DNA of 56,393 nt from Phreatobacter sp. GTDB taxonomy: Bacteria > Pseudomonadota > Alphaproteobacteria > Rhizobiales > Phreatobacteraceae. The first letter of the stretch is position 1. Every line of letters starts with the position of its first letter. The position numbers and the translations under genes were made by a program. The stretch spans positions 1 through 56,393 of the forward strand of contig NZ_JALHMP010000029.1 of NCBI RefSeq assembly GCF_022843985.1, in the 5' to 3' direction. Of this stretch, positions 49,049 through 56,393 are shown one piece after another. The notes below the pieces were generated by a model that was not told the DNA's origin, made no database searches, and was given only the letters and a program-made list of their open reading frames with translations.

Positions 49049-49077
49049 AACATATGCGAGTTTCTGACAGTTTTCAA
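49049..49077 (-). promoter_or_regulatory. Sigma-70 promoter of the abiE-gabija operon
   Basis: On the minus strand, TTGAAA (49077-49072) and TATGTT (49054-49049) are 17 bp apart, and the start codon of abiEi is 18 bp further. Inverted GTTTTCAA/TTGGAAAC segments overlap both boxes (7 of 8 positions pair), which would suit AbiEi autoregulation. Confidence 0.65.
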
Positions 49078-49183
49078 GGATGCCCATGAGAACAGGCCGG
49101 ATAAGGGGGAAAGCCTTCCCCTGCGGCCGAGCCGGGGTCTCGGCCGACCCCTTCTGCGGGGAGAGCCCCGCAACGCCCCCCTG

Positions 49184-49265
49184 GAGAGTGAGAGTGCGGA
49201 CGGGGTTTCCGTGGCGGGTTGAGGGCTGGAGAAGAGGTCTCCGGCGCCCGTCGCGGAGAACCGCG
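49184..49265 (+). promoter_or_regulatory. Structured 5' leader of ardC, shared with two other genes
   Basis: Starts with GAGAGTGAGAG (49184-49194). A hairpin at 49226-49244 closes an AGAGG loop, and an outer helix pairs GGCGGG (49213-49218) with CCCGTC (49247-49252). It ends with GCGGAG, a likely ribosome binding site, before the ATG. The parB-like leader has the same layout with compensatory base changes. Confidence 0.7.
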
Positions 49266-50228
49266 ATGTTCAGGAATGACCGCAACGGGCGTGCCGGCTC
49301 CGGCCGGACGAGCCTTTACGACGACATCACCAGCAAAATCATCGACGAGCTGGAGGCAGGCCGCTTCCCTTGGGTCCAGCCCTGGGGCACCGCCACGGCC
49401 AAGGCGCCCCTCGCCATGCCGAGGAACGCCGCGACCGGGCGGCATTATTCGGGAATCAATGTGCTGATCCTCTGGGGCGCAGTGATCCAGCACGGCTTTC
49501 CCGGCCAGAGCTGGATCACCTTCCGTCAGGCCCTGTCGCTCGGCGGCAATGTCCGCCGGGGCGAACGCGGCACCACCGTCGTCTATGCCGATCGTTTCAC
49601 CCCAGAGGACGAAAAGCGCCGCGCCCGTGAGGCCGGCGAGGAAGCGGCGGCGATCCCGTTCCTCAAGCGCTTCACCGTGTTCAACGCGGCGCAATGCGAC
49701 GGCCTGCCAGAGGATGTCGCCATCGTTGCTCCACCGCCTCCGCCCGGTCTCATCGAGCCGCAGGTCGATGCCCTGATCCGGGCCACGGGCATCGAATTCC
49801 GCATCGGCGGCGACCGCGCCTTCTATGTGCCGGCACACGACTATGTGCAGGTGCCGCCGCCCCAGGCATATTTCGAGCCGATCAACTGGCATCGCACGGC
49901 CCTGCATGAGATGGGGCACGCCACCGGCCATGCCTCCCGGCTCGGCCGCGACTTGACCGGCGGCTTCGGCACCAGGAAATACGCCTTCGAGGAACTGGTG
50001 GCCGAGATCAACGCGGCCTTCTGCTGCGCATCCCTCGGCATCGCGCCCACCGTCCGTCATGCCGATTATATCGGCTCCTGGCTGGAGGTGCTGCGCGAAG
50101 ACAATCGCGCCATCGTCCGCGCCGCCTCCCAGGCGAGCAAGGCGGCCGATTGGCTGCTCGGCTTCCTGCCGGACGCCGATCTCAGCTCCGACGACGCCTC
50201 GGCAGATGGTGAACGGCAGGCAGCATGA
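49266..50228 (+). CDS. ardC: ArdC-family antirestriction protein
   Basis: 320 residues. The N-terminal DUF1738/ArdC domain (SLYDDITSKIIDELEAGRFPWVQPW, HYSGINVLILW) binds single-stranded DNA in ArdC proteins. The C-terminal zincin-like domain holds the metal site TALHEMGHATGHASRLGRD plus the downstream Glu in YAFEELVAEINAAF. ArdC proteins protect conjugating or incoming DNA from restriction. The ATG at 49266 is preceded by CGGAG. It is divergent from abiEi and the first of a plus-strand series that looks plasmid- or ICE-derived. Confidence 0.9.
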   Translation: MFRNDRNGRAGSGRTSLYDDITSKIIDELEAGRFPWVQPWGTATAKAPLAMPRNAATGRHYSGINVLILWGAVIQHGFPGQSWITFRQALSLGGNVRRGERGTTVVYADRFTPEDEKRRAREAGEEAAAIPFLKRFTVFNAAQCDGLPEDVAIVAPPPPPGLIEPQVDALIRATGIEFRIGGDRAFYVPAHDYVQVPPPQAYFEPINWHRTALHEMGHATGHASRLGRDLTGGFGTRKYAFEELVAEINAAFCCASLGIAPTVRHADYIGSWLEVLREDNRAIVRAASQASKAADWLLGFLPDADLSSDDASADGERQAA

Positions 50229-50304
50229 TCGACCTGAAAACCGGAAAGGCGGGAAAGCAGGTCTCCGGCTTCACGCCTTTTCGCTTCCGTGGCGCTGCCC
50301 TCCT

Positions 50305-50387
50305 GAGAGTGAGAGGGCGGCGCTTCGCTTCGTGACGGGTTGGAGGTCGAGAGAGAGGCTCTCGGCGCCCGTCGCGGAGTCAAGATC
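50305..50387 (+). promoter_or_regulatory. Structured 5' leader of the parB-like gene
   Basis: Begins GAGAGTGAGAG (50305-50315). The inner stem CGAGAG (50348-50353)/CTCTCG (50359-50364) closes an AGAGG loop, and the outer stem GACGGG (50334-50339) pairs with CCCGTC (50368-50373). GTCGCGGAG before the start is identical to the ardC leader. Confidence 0.7.
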
Positions 50388-52514
50388 ATGGCAACTGCCG
50401 TTCAGAAGATCACCCTGTCGTCGGCGCGCGACATTCCCTTCAACAAGCTGGTGCTGAGTCAGTCCAATGTCCGCCGCGTCAAGGCCGGCGTCTCGATCGA
50501 GGAATTGGCCGAGTCCATCACCCGGCACGGCCTCATCCAGAGCCTGCATGTGCGCCCGGTCCTCGATGGCGATGGCCATGAGACCGGCATGTTCGAAGTG
50601 CCCGCCGGCGGCCGCCGCTATCGCGCGCTCGAATTGCTGGTGAAGCAGAAGCGCCTGGCCAGAAATGCTCCGGTCCCCTGCGTCATTGGCGACGCCCACA
50701 GCGACATCCTGATCGACGAGGTGTCGCTGGTCGAGAACATGGAACGCGCACCGCTCCATCCGCTCGACCAGTTCCGCGCCTTTCAGGCCATGCGCGACAA
50801 GGGCATGACCGAGGAGGCCATCGCCGCCGCTTTCTTCGTCAGCGTCACCGTGGTGAAGCAGCGCCTGCGGCTCACGTCCGTCTCGCCGGCCCTGCTCGAG
50901 ATCTATGCCGATGACGGCATGACGCTCGAACAGCTCATGGCCTTCACCGTCAGCCCCGACCATGCCCGTCAGGAACAGGTCTGGGATGCGATCAAGGATA
51001 GCTGGCAGAAGGAACCCTATCAGATCCGGCGGATGCTGACCGAAACCGCAGTCCGCGCTTCGGACAAGCGGGCCGTCTTCGTCGGTGTCGACGCCTACGA
51101 GGCCGCAGGCGGCATCATGCTGCGCGATCTGTTCCAGTCCGACGACGGCGGCTGGCTGCAAGACCCGGCCCTGCTCGACCGCATGGTGGCCGAGAAGCTG
51201 AAGAGCGCCGCCGACCAGATCGCCGAGGAAGGCTGGAAGTGGATCGAGGTCGCCATGAGCTTCCCCTATGGCCACGACCATGGTCTTCGTGAACTCAGCG
51301 GCACGACGGTCGATCTGACCGACGAGGAACGCGCGACCCGCGAGGCATTGCGCGAAGAATATGACCGGATCGAAGCGGAATATTCCGAAGCCGACGAGCT
51401 GCCCGACGCCATCGATCAGCGTCTCGGCGAAATCGAACAGGCGCTGGAAGCCTTCGACAACCGCCCGGTCAGCTACGATCCGGCCGACATCGCGATCGCC
51501 GGCGCCTTCGTCAGCCTCGACGCCGACGGTTCTCTGTCGATCGACCGCGGCTATGTCCGCGCCGGGGATGAAGCCCAGGCCGGGCCCGATGGTGAGGCAA
51601 CCGGGGGCGACCAGACCGACACGCCGGTCGTCCAACGGGCGGTCATCACCATCGGCGGCAAGCCCGCCGAACCCGAGGACGACGAGGAGGACGGCATCAA
51701 GCCACTCCCCGAGCGTCTCGTGATCGAGCTGACGGCCCATCGCACAGTGGCGCTGCGCAACGCGGTGGCGGAAAATCCGCACGTCGCCATGACGATGTTG
51801 CTGCACAAGCTCCTCAGCGACACCTTCATCCACACCAACGCGACCGGCTGCCTCGAGACCAATGTCCGCCACATCTTCTTCCCGGGACAGTCCGAGGAAT
51901 TGAAGGACAGCCCATCGGCGCGGGCGGTCAACGATCGCCACGAACGCTGGGGGGATCACATCCCCGCCGACGATCAGGCGCTGTGGGACTGGCTGACCGA
52001 TCTCGATGACGGCACGCGCATGGAGCTGCTGGCGCTTTGCGTCAGCTATGGCGTCAATGCGCTGTTCGAGCGTCCGAACCCCTATTCGGGCTCGGGCGTC
52101 AGTCAGCACGGTCTCGACGTGCGCCTGGCCCAGGCCGACCGGCTCTCGCGCGCGACCGGTCTCGACATGGTGGCCGTTGGCTGGAAGCCCACGGTCGGCA
52201 ACTATCTCGGCCGCGTGACCAAGCCCCGTATTCTCGAAGCCGTCCGTGAGGGCGCCGGCGAGCGGGCCGCCCAGCTCATCGATCACCTGAAGAAGAGCGA
52301 CATGGCCAAGGAAGCCGAACGCCTTCTTGCGGAAACCGGCTGGCTGCCGGAACCGCTGCGCCTGGCGTCCCTCGACGGCGATCAGCCCAGCCCGGACGAT
52401 CAGGCCGACGCTGGCGACAACACCGCGCTGCCGGACTTCCTCACCGATGAGAGCGAGGACGAAGCGGCCAGCGACGACGAGGACGAAGTCCAGCACGCCA
52501 TAGCGGCTGAATAA
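50388..52514 (+). CDS. ParB-like protein
   Basis: 708 residues. The N-terminal ParB/Srx-type domain has FNKLVLSQSNVRRVK, the nucleotide-binding box AGGRRYRALELL and VENMERAPLHPLDQ. A helix-turn-helix follows (MTEEAIAAAFFVSVTVVKQRLRL). The long C-terminal part is acidic (about 530-700) and ends in Asp/Glu-rich DESEDEAASDDEDE. It is much longer than a chromosomal ParB (about 300), and no parA is nearby. Homologues of this kind sit on rhizobial and sphingomonad plasmids and ICEs next to ardC and strawberry-notch genes. Its role may be DNA stabilisation or regulation during transfer. Confidence 0.85.
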   Translation: MATAVQKITLSSARDIPFNKLVLSQSNVRRVKAGVSIEELAESITRHGLIQSLHVRPVLDGDGHETGMFEVPAGGRRYRALELLVKQKRLARNAPVPCVIGDAHSDILIDEVSLVENMERAPLHPLDQFRAFQAMRDKGMTEEAIAAAFFVSVTVVKQRLRLTSVSPALLEIYADDGMTLEQLMAFTVSPDHARQEQVWDAIKDSWQKEPYQIRRMLTETAVRASDKRAVFVGVDAYEAAGGIMLRDLFQSDDGGWLQDPALLDRMVAEKLKSAADQIAEEGWKWIEVAMSFPYGHDHGLRELSGTTVDLTDEERATREALREEYDRIEAEYSEADELPDAIDQRLGEIEQALEAFDNRPVSYDPADIAIAGAFVSLDADGSLSIDRGYVRAGDEAQAGPDGEATGGDQTDTPVVQRAVITIGGKPAEPEDDEEDGIKPLPERLVIELTAHRTVALRNAVAENPHVAMTMLLHKLLSDTFIHTNATGCLETNVRHIFFPGQSEELKDSPSARAVNDRHERWGDHIPADDQALWDWLTDLDDGTRMELLALCVSYGVNALFERPNPYSGSGVSQHGLDVRLAQADRLSRATGLDMVAVGWKPTVGNYLGRVTKPRILEAVREGAGERAAQLIDHLKKSDMAKEAERLLAETGWLPEPLRLASLDGDQPSPDDQADAGDNTALPDFLTDESEDEAASDDEDEVQHAIAAE

Positions 52515-52521
52515 CGCAACA

Positions 52522-52549
52522 GCGCGGGGCGGCTCCGTTCGTCCCGCGC
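52522..52549 (+). terminator. GC-rich hairpin downstream of the parB-like gene
   Basis: GCGCGGG (52522-52528) pairs with CCCGCGC (52543-52549). No T tract follows directly. It lies 8 bp after the stop, upstream of a second hairpin. Confidence 0.45.
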
Positions 52550-52571
52550 GTCCCACCCCGATCTTCCATCT

Positions 52572-52597
52572 GCCCGGTCATCGCACCGGGCATTTTC
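52572..52597 (+). terminator. Intrinsic terminator or attenuator before the 138-residue gene
   Basis: GCCCGGT (52572-52578) and ACCGGGC (52585-52591) with a 6-nt loop, then ATTTTCG. The next start codon is 17 bp further, so it may also attenuate read-through into the small-gene cluster. Confidence 0.6.
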
Positions 52598-52613
52598 GTT
52601 TCAGGAGCCTGTC

Positions 52614-53030
52614 ATGGCCGACTATTTCACCCATTTCTCGTGCCTGCTCGACGTCGTCACGCCGGAGAACGCCGCCCGCGCGCTCGACCTATACAACCGC
52701 CTGTCCGAGGCTGGCGCGTCGGAAGAACCGCCTTCCGAGGGTTTTCTCCTCTCGATCCAGCCCGAGCATGGCGGCGCCCAGCTCTGGATGCGCGACGACA
52801 TCACCGGCGATCCCGAGCGGCTGATCCAGTTCGTGAAGCGCTGCGCCGCGGAGTTCGGCCTGACCGGCCGCTGGGGTTTCCAATATGCCAACACCTGCTC
52901 CAAGCCCCGGCTCGACGGCTTCGGCGGTGGCGCGCATGTCCTCGATCTCGCCACCGGGGAGACGGTGGACTGGATCTACACCGATGGCTGGCTCGCCGAG
53001 ACCATCTCCGACTCAGGAGACCGGATATGA
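52614..53030 (+). CDS. Hypothetical protein, plasmid/ICE type (138 aa)
   Basis: 138 residues; I do not recognise a function. It has no signal peptide or transmembrane helix. The fold appears mixed alpha/beta (ADYFTHFSCLLDVVTPENAARALDL; GFLLSIQPEHGGAQLWMRDDITGDPERLIQFVKRCAAEFGLTG). CAGGAG lies just upstream of the ATG. The stop overlaps the next start (ATGA), so the small genes form a coupled set. Its neighbours suggest a conjugative-island role, but nothing in it shows this directly. Confidence 0.72.
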   Translation: MADYFTHFSCLLDVVTPENAARALDLYNRLSEAGASEEPPSEGFLLSIQPEHGGAQLWMRDDITGDPERLIQFVKRCAAEFGLTGRWGFQYANTCSKPRLDGFGGGAHVLDLATGETVDWIYTDGWLAETISDSGDRI

Positions 53031-53293
53031 GCATCCCCTCCTTCGCCCAGACCAATTTTCAGACCCTTCTGCGCGCCGCAGGTGACGGCAACCTCGCGCT
53101 CATGGAGTGCCTCGACGCCGTGACCGGCGCTCCGCGTTACGTCATCTGCGCAGTGGGACGAGACGATGGGGATTTCGTCTTCACGCCCTTCGGCCATCTC
53201 GCCGACGGCAATCCTTATGACGCCTATCTGCCGCCCGACCCCGGCGATCCTGACCGTTTCATACATCCCGACACACCGGGAGAGGCGCCATGA
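53027..53293 (+). CDS. Small hypothetical protein (DUF6117-like)
   Basis: 88 residues (SIPSFAQTNFQTLLRAAGDGNLALMECLDAVTG...VICAVGRDDGDFVFTPFGHLADGNPYDAYLPP). It resembles small proteins seen beside ardC and parB-like genes on alphaproteobacterial plasmids and ICEs; the DUF6117 link is from memory. The ATG overlaps the preceding stop by 4 bp and the gene ends 4 bp into the next frame. No function is known. Confidence 0.7.
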   Translation: MSIPSFAQTNFQTLLRAAGDGNLALMECLDAVTGAPRYVICAVGRDDGDFVFTPFGHLADGNPYDAYLPPDPGDPDRFIHPDTPGEAP

Positions 53294-53586
53294 TGGACAT
53301 CGACGCCATCTTCGCCGCCGATCACGAGCGGCCGCCCACCGAACGGTCGTTCCCCTGGCCAGAGATCAGGGACGGCATCACCGTCGTCATAGAGCCCAAG
53401 CCTCATTGGGCCAGCGACATGAGGGCATTCCGGGCCGAGGCCCGTGAATATTGCGCCTATGCCGATTGGACCACGAACGGCGCGCGCGCCAGGTTCTTCG
53501 AGCACATCGACACCAGCGGCGATGACCTGATCCGCAAGGCGCGCATGCTCATCGCCAGTGAGATCGCCGACGGATACTGGACCTGA
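53290..53586 (+). CDS. Small hypothetical protein (98 aa)
   Basis: 98 residues, acidic and aromatic-rich (PWPEIRDGITVVIEPKPHWASDMRAFRAEAREYCAYADW...RFFEHIDTSGDDLIRKARMLIASEIADGYW). No recognised domain, signal or membrane helix. It starts overlapping the previous stop (ATGATGG) and is followed by a terminator, so it closes the three-gene set. Confidence 0.68.
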   Translation: MMDIDAIFAADHERPPTERSFPWPEIRDGITVVIEPKPHWASDMRAFRAEAREYCAYADWTTNGARARFFEHIDTSGDDLIRKARMLIASEIADGYWT

Positions 53587-53594
53587 CGCCTCAA

Positions 53595-53627
53595 AGCGCC
53601 CCGCCGATCGGCCGAGGCGCTTTTCTC
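53595..53627 (+). terminator. Intrinsic terminator after the small-gene set
   Basis: AGCGCC (53595-53600) and GGCGCT (53616-53621) followed by TTTCTC. It ends the three small genes and precedes the strawberry-notch leader. Confidence 0.65.
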
Positions 53628-53650
53628 ATGCCGGCCGCGAAAAGCGTTTC

Positions 53651-53745
53651 GAGAGTGAGAGGGCCGCCGGGACGAGGTGAGTCCGGGCGGTCGAGAGAGA
53701 GCGTCGTTCGGGCTTCCCGTTCCCGCTCTCCCGAGGTTCCAGTCC
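53651..53745 (+). promoter_or_regulatory. 5' leader of the strawberry-notch gene
   Basis: Begins with the same GAGAGTGAGAG (53651-53661) and carries TCGAGAGAGAG (53691-53701), as in the parB-like leader. Here the stem is GAGAGCG (53697-53703)/CGCTCTC (53724-53730) with a longer loop, and the conserved CCCGTCGCGGAG end is missing. It is a diverged member of the same leader type. Confidence 0.55.
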
Positions 53746-56283
53746 ATGAACATCATGTCACCCGTAGCCGTTCCGGCCGCGCCCATCGTCCGTGCGTCCG
53801 CCATCATAGCCGCTGCGCATCGTCTTCTCGCCTTGCTCGAACGCGGGCAGCGGATCGACAGCGCCGCTCTTCGCACCGGCATGGAGACCGCCTTCGACGC
53901 TTCCGACGTGACCGGCGTCTGGGACTGGAAGACGGCCTATGAAGCCTGCGAATGCGCGACCGTCCTGTTCCTGCACAAATACGGACGCGCGCTTTTCCGT
54001 AAAGCCGACAGCCCGGCTGCACGGCTTTCCGCTTTGTCGAAAATCACCGGCCTCCTGCCGACGCACACCCGTCGCTCCGAAGAGAGCCAAGCGCTTCAGC
54101 AATTCTCGACCCCGATCCCGCTCGGCCTTGCCGCCATTGCCGCTGCCGCCATCACGCCGCGCGACATCGTGCTGGAACCTTCGGCCGGCACGGGACTGCT
54201 CGCCATCCTTGCCGAGATCAGCGGCGGTTCGCTGCTCATCAACGAGTTGGCGGAAACCCGCGCCGATCTGCTTGGCCAGCTCTTTCCGGCCCTTGCTATC
54301 ACGCGCGTCGACGCCGCCCAGATCGACGATCACCTCCCCGCGAGCGCCATTCCCTCCGTTGTCCTGATGAATCCGCCGTTCTCGGCAATGGCGAACGTCT
54401 CCGGCCGCGTGGCCGACGCCGCCGCCCGCCATGTCGCCTCGGCTCTGGCGCGGCTCGCCGACGGTGGGCGTTTGGTAACGATCACCGGCGCGAACTTCGG
54501 TCCCGAGCAACCCGCCTGGCGCGATGCCTTCGTGCGGCTTCAGGAGCGCGGTCGCGTCGTCTTCACGGCGACGATCGACGGCTCGGTCTATGCCAAGCAC
54601 GGCACGACCATCGAGACGCGGCTCACCGTCATCGACAAGCTGCCGGCCGAAGACCCGGCCATGTTCTCGCCATCCGCCGGTCTCGCGCCCGACGTCGCCA
54701 CACTGCTCGCATGGATCGCGGCACAGGTTCCACCACGCCTGCCGGTTTCTCTGCCCGACATCACGCCACTTGTGTCGGGCTCAGCGCCCCGCACCGTGCG
54801 CGGCTATCTCGCACGGGCCGCAACCGCGCGCCCGGCCGCTTGCTCGTCCATCGACCCGGAGGGCGTCGAACTCGCCTATGACACGGTGGACTGGACGCCA
54901 CCTGAGGGCGCGAACCTCACGGATGCGATCTATGAAGAATACGGATTGCAGTCGATCCGCATTTCCGGCTCGCAGGCGCACCCGACAAAACTCGTGCAAT
55001 CGGCAGCCATGGCGAGCATTGCGCCGCCCAAACCCGCCTATCGGCCGATGCTGCCGGCGGGCATCACCGATCTGCTGTCGGACGCCCAGCTCGAAACCGT
55101 CATCTATGCCGGCGAAGCCCATTCGGATTTTCTCGCAGGATCGTGGACGGTCGATGCGACCTTCGACCTCGTCCAGGCAGCGCCGGCCGAGGCCGAGAAC
55201 GCCGTGCGGTTCCGCCGTGGCTTCATGCTCGGCGATGGCACCGGAGCCGGCAAAGGCCGTCAGTCTGCGGGCATTATCCTGGACAACTGGCTACGCGGTC
55301 GCCGCAAGGCGGTCTGGATTTCTAAATCCGACAAGCTGATCGAGGACGCGCAACGCGACTGGTCAGCCCTTGGCATGGAGCGCCTGCTGGTCACGCCGCT
55401 ATCGCGCTTTGCCCAGGGCAAGCCGATCATGCTGTCGGACGGCGTCCTATTTGCAACCTATGCCACGCTGCGTTCCGACGACCGCGGCGAGAAGGTTTCG
55501 CGCGTCCGGCAGATCGTCGATTGGTTGGGTTCCGATTTCGACGGAGTGATCATTTTCGACGAGAGCCACGCCATGGCCAATGCCGCAGGCGGCAAGGGAG
55601 AACGCGGCGACATTGCCGCTTCGCAGCAGGGCCGCGCGGGGCTTCGCCTCCAGCACGCCCTGCCGAACGCGCGCGTCGTCTATGTCTCCGCCACCGGCGC
55701 GACCACCGTCGATAACCTCGCCTATGCCCAGCGGCTCGGCCTGTGGGGCGGCGACGACTTCCCCTTCGCCACCCGCGCCGAATTCGTGGAGGCGATCGAG
55801 GACGGTGGCGTCGCGGCGATGGAGGTTTTGGCCCGCGACCTTCGCGCGCTCGGCCTCTATACCGCCCGTTCGCTTTCCTATGATGGCGTCGAATACGAGC
55901 TGGTCGAACACGCCCTGACCAACGAGCAGCGCCGCATCTATGATGCCTACGCTGGCGCCTTCGCCGTCATCCACAACCACCTCGACGCCGCGATGCGGGC
56001 CGCCAACATTACCGGCAGCGACGGCACGTTGAACCGGCAGGCCAAATCCGCCGCCCGCTCGGCATTCGAGAGCGCGAAGCAGCGCTTCTTCGGCCATCTG
56101 CTCACGTCGATGAAGACCCCGACCCTGATCCGGTCCATCGAACGCGACCTGAACGATGGCCACGCTGCCGTCATCCAGATCGTCTCGACCGGCGAAGCCC
56201 TGATGGAACGCCGTCTGGCCGAGATCCCGACCGAGGAATGGAACGATGTTCGCGTCGACATCACGCCGCGCGAATATGTCTAA
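53746..56283 (+). CDS. Strawberry-notch-like methyltransferase/helicase, C-terminally truncated
   Basis: 845 residues remain of a protein that is usually about 1,400. The N-terminal DNA-methyltransferase-like part has EPSAGTGLLAILAEI and VLMNPPFSAMAN (NPPF). The helicase part has LGDGTGAGKGRQSAGI (Walker A-like), GVLFATYATLR, IFDESHAMANAAGGKGERG (DEAH-type) and VYVSATGATTVDNL. The strawberry-notch C-terminal domain is missing. The frame meets a stop directly after VDITPREYV, where intact relatives, as I remember them, continue with the SNO C-terminal region. The break coincides with a 26-bp palindrome, so an insertion is likely. The protein may be inactive. Confidence 0.85.
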   Translation: MNIMSPVAVPAAPIVRASAIIAAAHRLLALLERGQRIDSAALRTGMETAFDASDVTGVWDWKTAYEACECATVLFLHKYGRALFRKADSPAARLSALSKITGLLPTHTRRSEESQALQQFSTPIPLGLAAIAAAAITPRDIVLEPSAGTGLLAILAEISGGSLLINELAETRADLLGQLFPALAITRVDAAQIDDHLPASAIPSVVLMNPPFSAMANVSGRVADAAARHVASALARLADGGRLVTITGANFGPEQPAWRDAFVRLQERGRVVFTATIDGSVYAKHGTTIETRLTVIDKLPAEDPAMFSPSAGLAPDVATLLAWIAAQVPPRLPVSLPDITPLVSGSAPRTVRGYLARAATARPAACSSIDPEGVELAYDTVDWTPPEGANLTDAIYEEYGLQSIRISGSQAHPTKLVQSAAMASIAPPKPAYRPMLPAGITDLLSDAQLETVIYAGEAHSDFLAGSWTVDATFDLVQAAPAEAENAVRFRRGFMLGDGTGAGKGRQSAGIILDNWLRGRRKAVWISKSDKLIEDAQRDWSALGMERLLVTPLSRFAQGKPIMLSDGVLFATYATLRSDDRGEKVSRVRQIVDWLGSDFDGVIIFDESHAMANAAGGKGERGDIAASQQGRAGLRLQHALPNARVVYVSATGATTVDNLAYAQRLGLWGGDDFPFATRAEFVEAIEDGGVAAMEVLARDLRALGLYTARSLSYDGVEYELVEHALTNEQRRIYDAYAGAFAVIHNHLDAAMRAANITGSDGTLNRQAKSAARSAFESAKQRFFGHLLTSMKTPTLIRSIERDLNDGHAAVIQIVSTGEALMERRLAEIPTEEWNDVRVDITPREYV

Positions 56284-56303
56284 TGTGGAGCTCCACATTA
56301 GAC
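56278..56303. repeat. Perfect 26-bp palindrome at the broken end of the strawberry-notch gene
   Basis: Each half is 13 bp (GTCTAATGTGGAG and its reverse complement), with no spacer. The stop codon of the truncated gene lies inside it. Terminal palindromes of this sort are known at the ends of elements moved by trios of tyrosine recombinases (RIT elements). That link is inference. Confidence 0.9.
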
Positions 56304-56393
56304 GTATTCTTTGCAGTCGCAGTTTATGTCGAGCGTGGCGGCGAGAGACGCAGGTTTCCTTCGGTTTTCCATGATTTCACTCCAGATAATATG
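56298..56393 (-). CDS. Partial open frame entering from the right edge
   Basis: On the minus strand a frame is open from the window end down to a stop inside the palindrome and would end LDINCDCKEYV. Only 31 codons are visible, and an internal ATG at about 56371 is possible. This would be the place for the 3' end of a gene of the inserted element, but the stretch is too short to identify. Confidence 0.25.
   Translation of the reverse strand, partial: HIIWSEIMENRRKPASLAATLDINCDCKEYV

Noticed and set aside
49080-49265. Longer ardC start at 49080
   Set aside because: The extra 62 residues run through the structured leader and are Arg- and Pro-rich; the ATG at 49266 has its own ribosome binding site.
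50271-52556. 761-codon minus-strand frame opposite the parB-like gene
   Set aside because: Shadow frame; the ParB boxes and leader support the plus strand.

Overview
The window looks like chromosome of a high-GC alphaproteobacterium, probably Hyphomicrobiales (Rhizobiales). ClpB, TrmFO, a malic enzyme carrying a phosphotransacetylase-like domain, tandem PAS-GGDEF-EAL proteins and strongly GC-biased codon use all fit. A housekeeping half (1 to about 23.5 kb) meets a mosaic of mobile and defence DNA (23.5 kb to the end).

Housekeeping half: M23 peptidase (630-2567), trmFO, a membrane protein with an alpha/beta-hydrolase serine motif, clpB, a MOSC protein, a nitroreductase, a HI0933/YhiN-type flavoprotein, maeB, two tandem paralogous PAS-GGDEF-EAL proteins, a HAD hydrolase and a hybrid histidine kinase. 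A patch of degenerate tandem repeats follows, then the C-terminal half of comM (yifB).

The comM reading frame stops abruptly at about 23,514, where a Tn7-like transposon begins. It has a left end with TGAGAC repeats, then tnsA, tnsB, tnsC and a TniQ/TnsD-type gene in one operon, and a convergent 591-codon gene that I read as a divergent tnsE. No matching right end and no comM 5' half are visible. Either everything from 23.5 kb on is cargo, or the right end is diverged or lost.

First accessory block (30.8-37.9 kb, + strand): a Fic AMP-transferase with C-terminal winged helix and palindromic sites upstream, a short ORF resembling the start of a DNA methyltransferase, a GIY-YIG nuclease-like protein, a DUF5677-like protein, a DUF2130 coiled-coil protein with a nuclease-like core, and an RloC/PrrC-like ABC-type ATPase with a CPFC hook and an RxxxE...H C-terminus. 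This looks like a defence cluster, and the last two genes are an adjacent pair 2 bp apart.

Next comes an lspA remnant split by a complete IS66 element (38129-40912) with an 8-bp target duplication. After it lies a tyrosine integrase and an ICE- or plasmid-like block. That block holds a minus-strand operon abiEi-abiEii-gajA-gajB-DEDDh exonuclease (AbiE plus Gabija), then plus-strand ardC, a ParB-like gene, three small genes and a strawberry-notch methyltransferase/helicase gene. ardC, the parB-like gene and the strawberry-notch gene share a related 5' leader; in the first two it folds into a hairpin with compensatory changes. The strawberry-notch gene is cut short at a perfect 26-bp palindrome about 100 bp from the window end, probably the edge of yet another mobile element.
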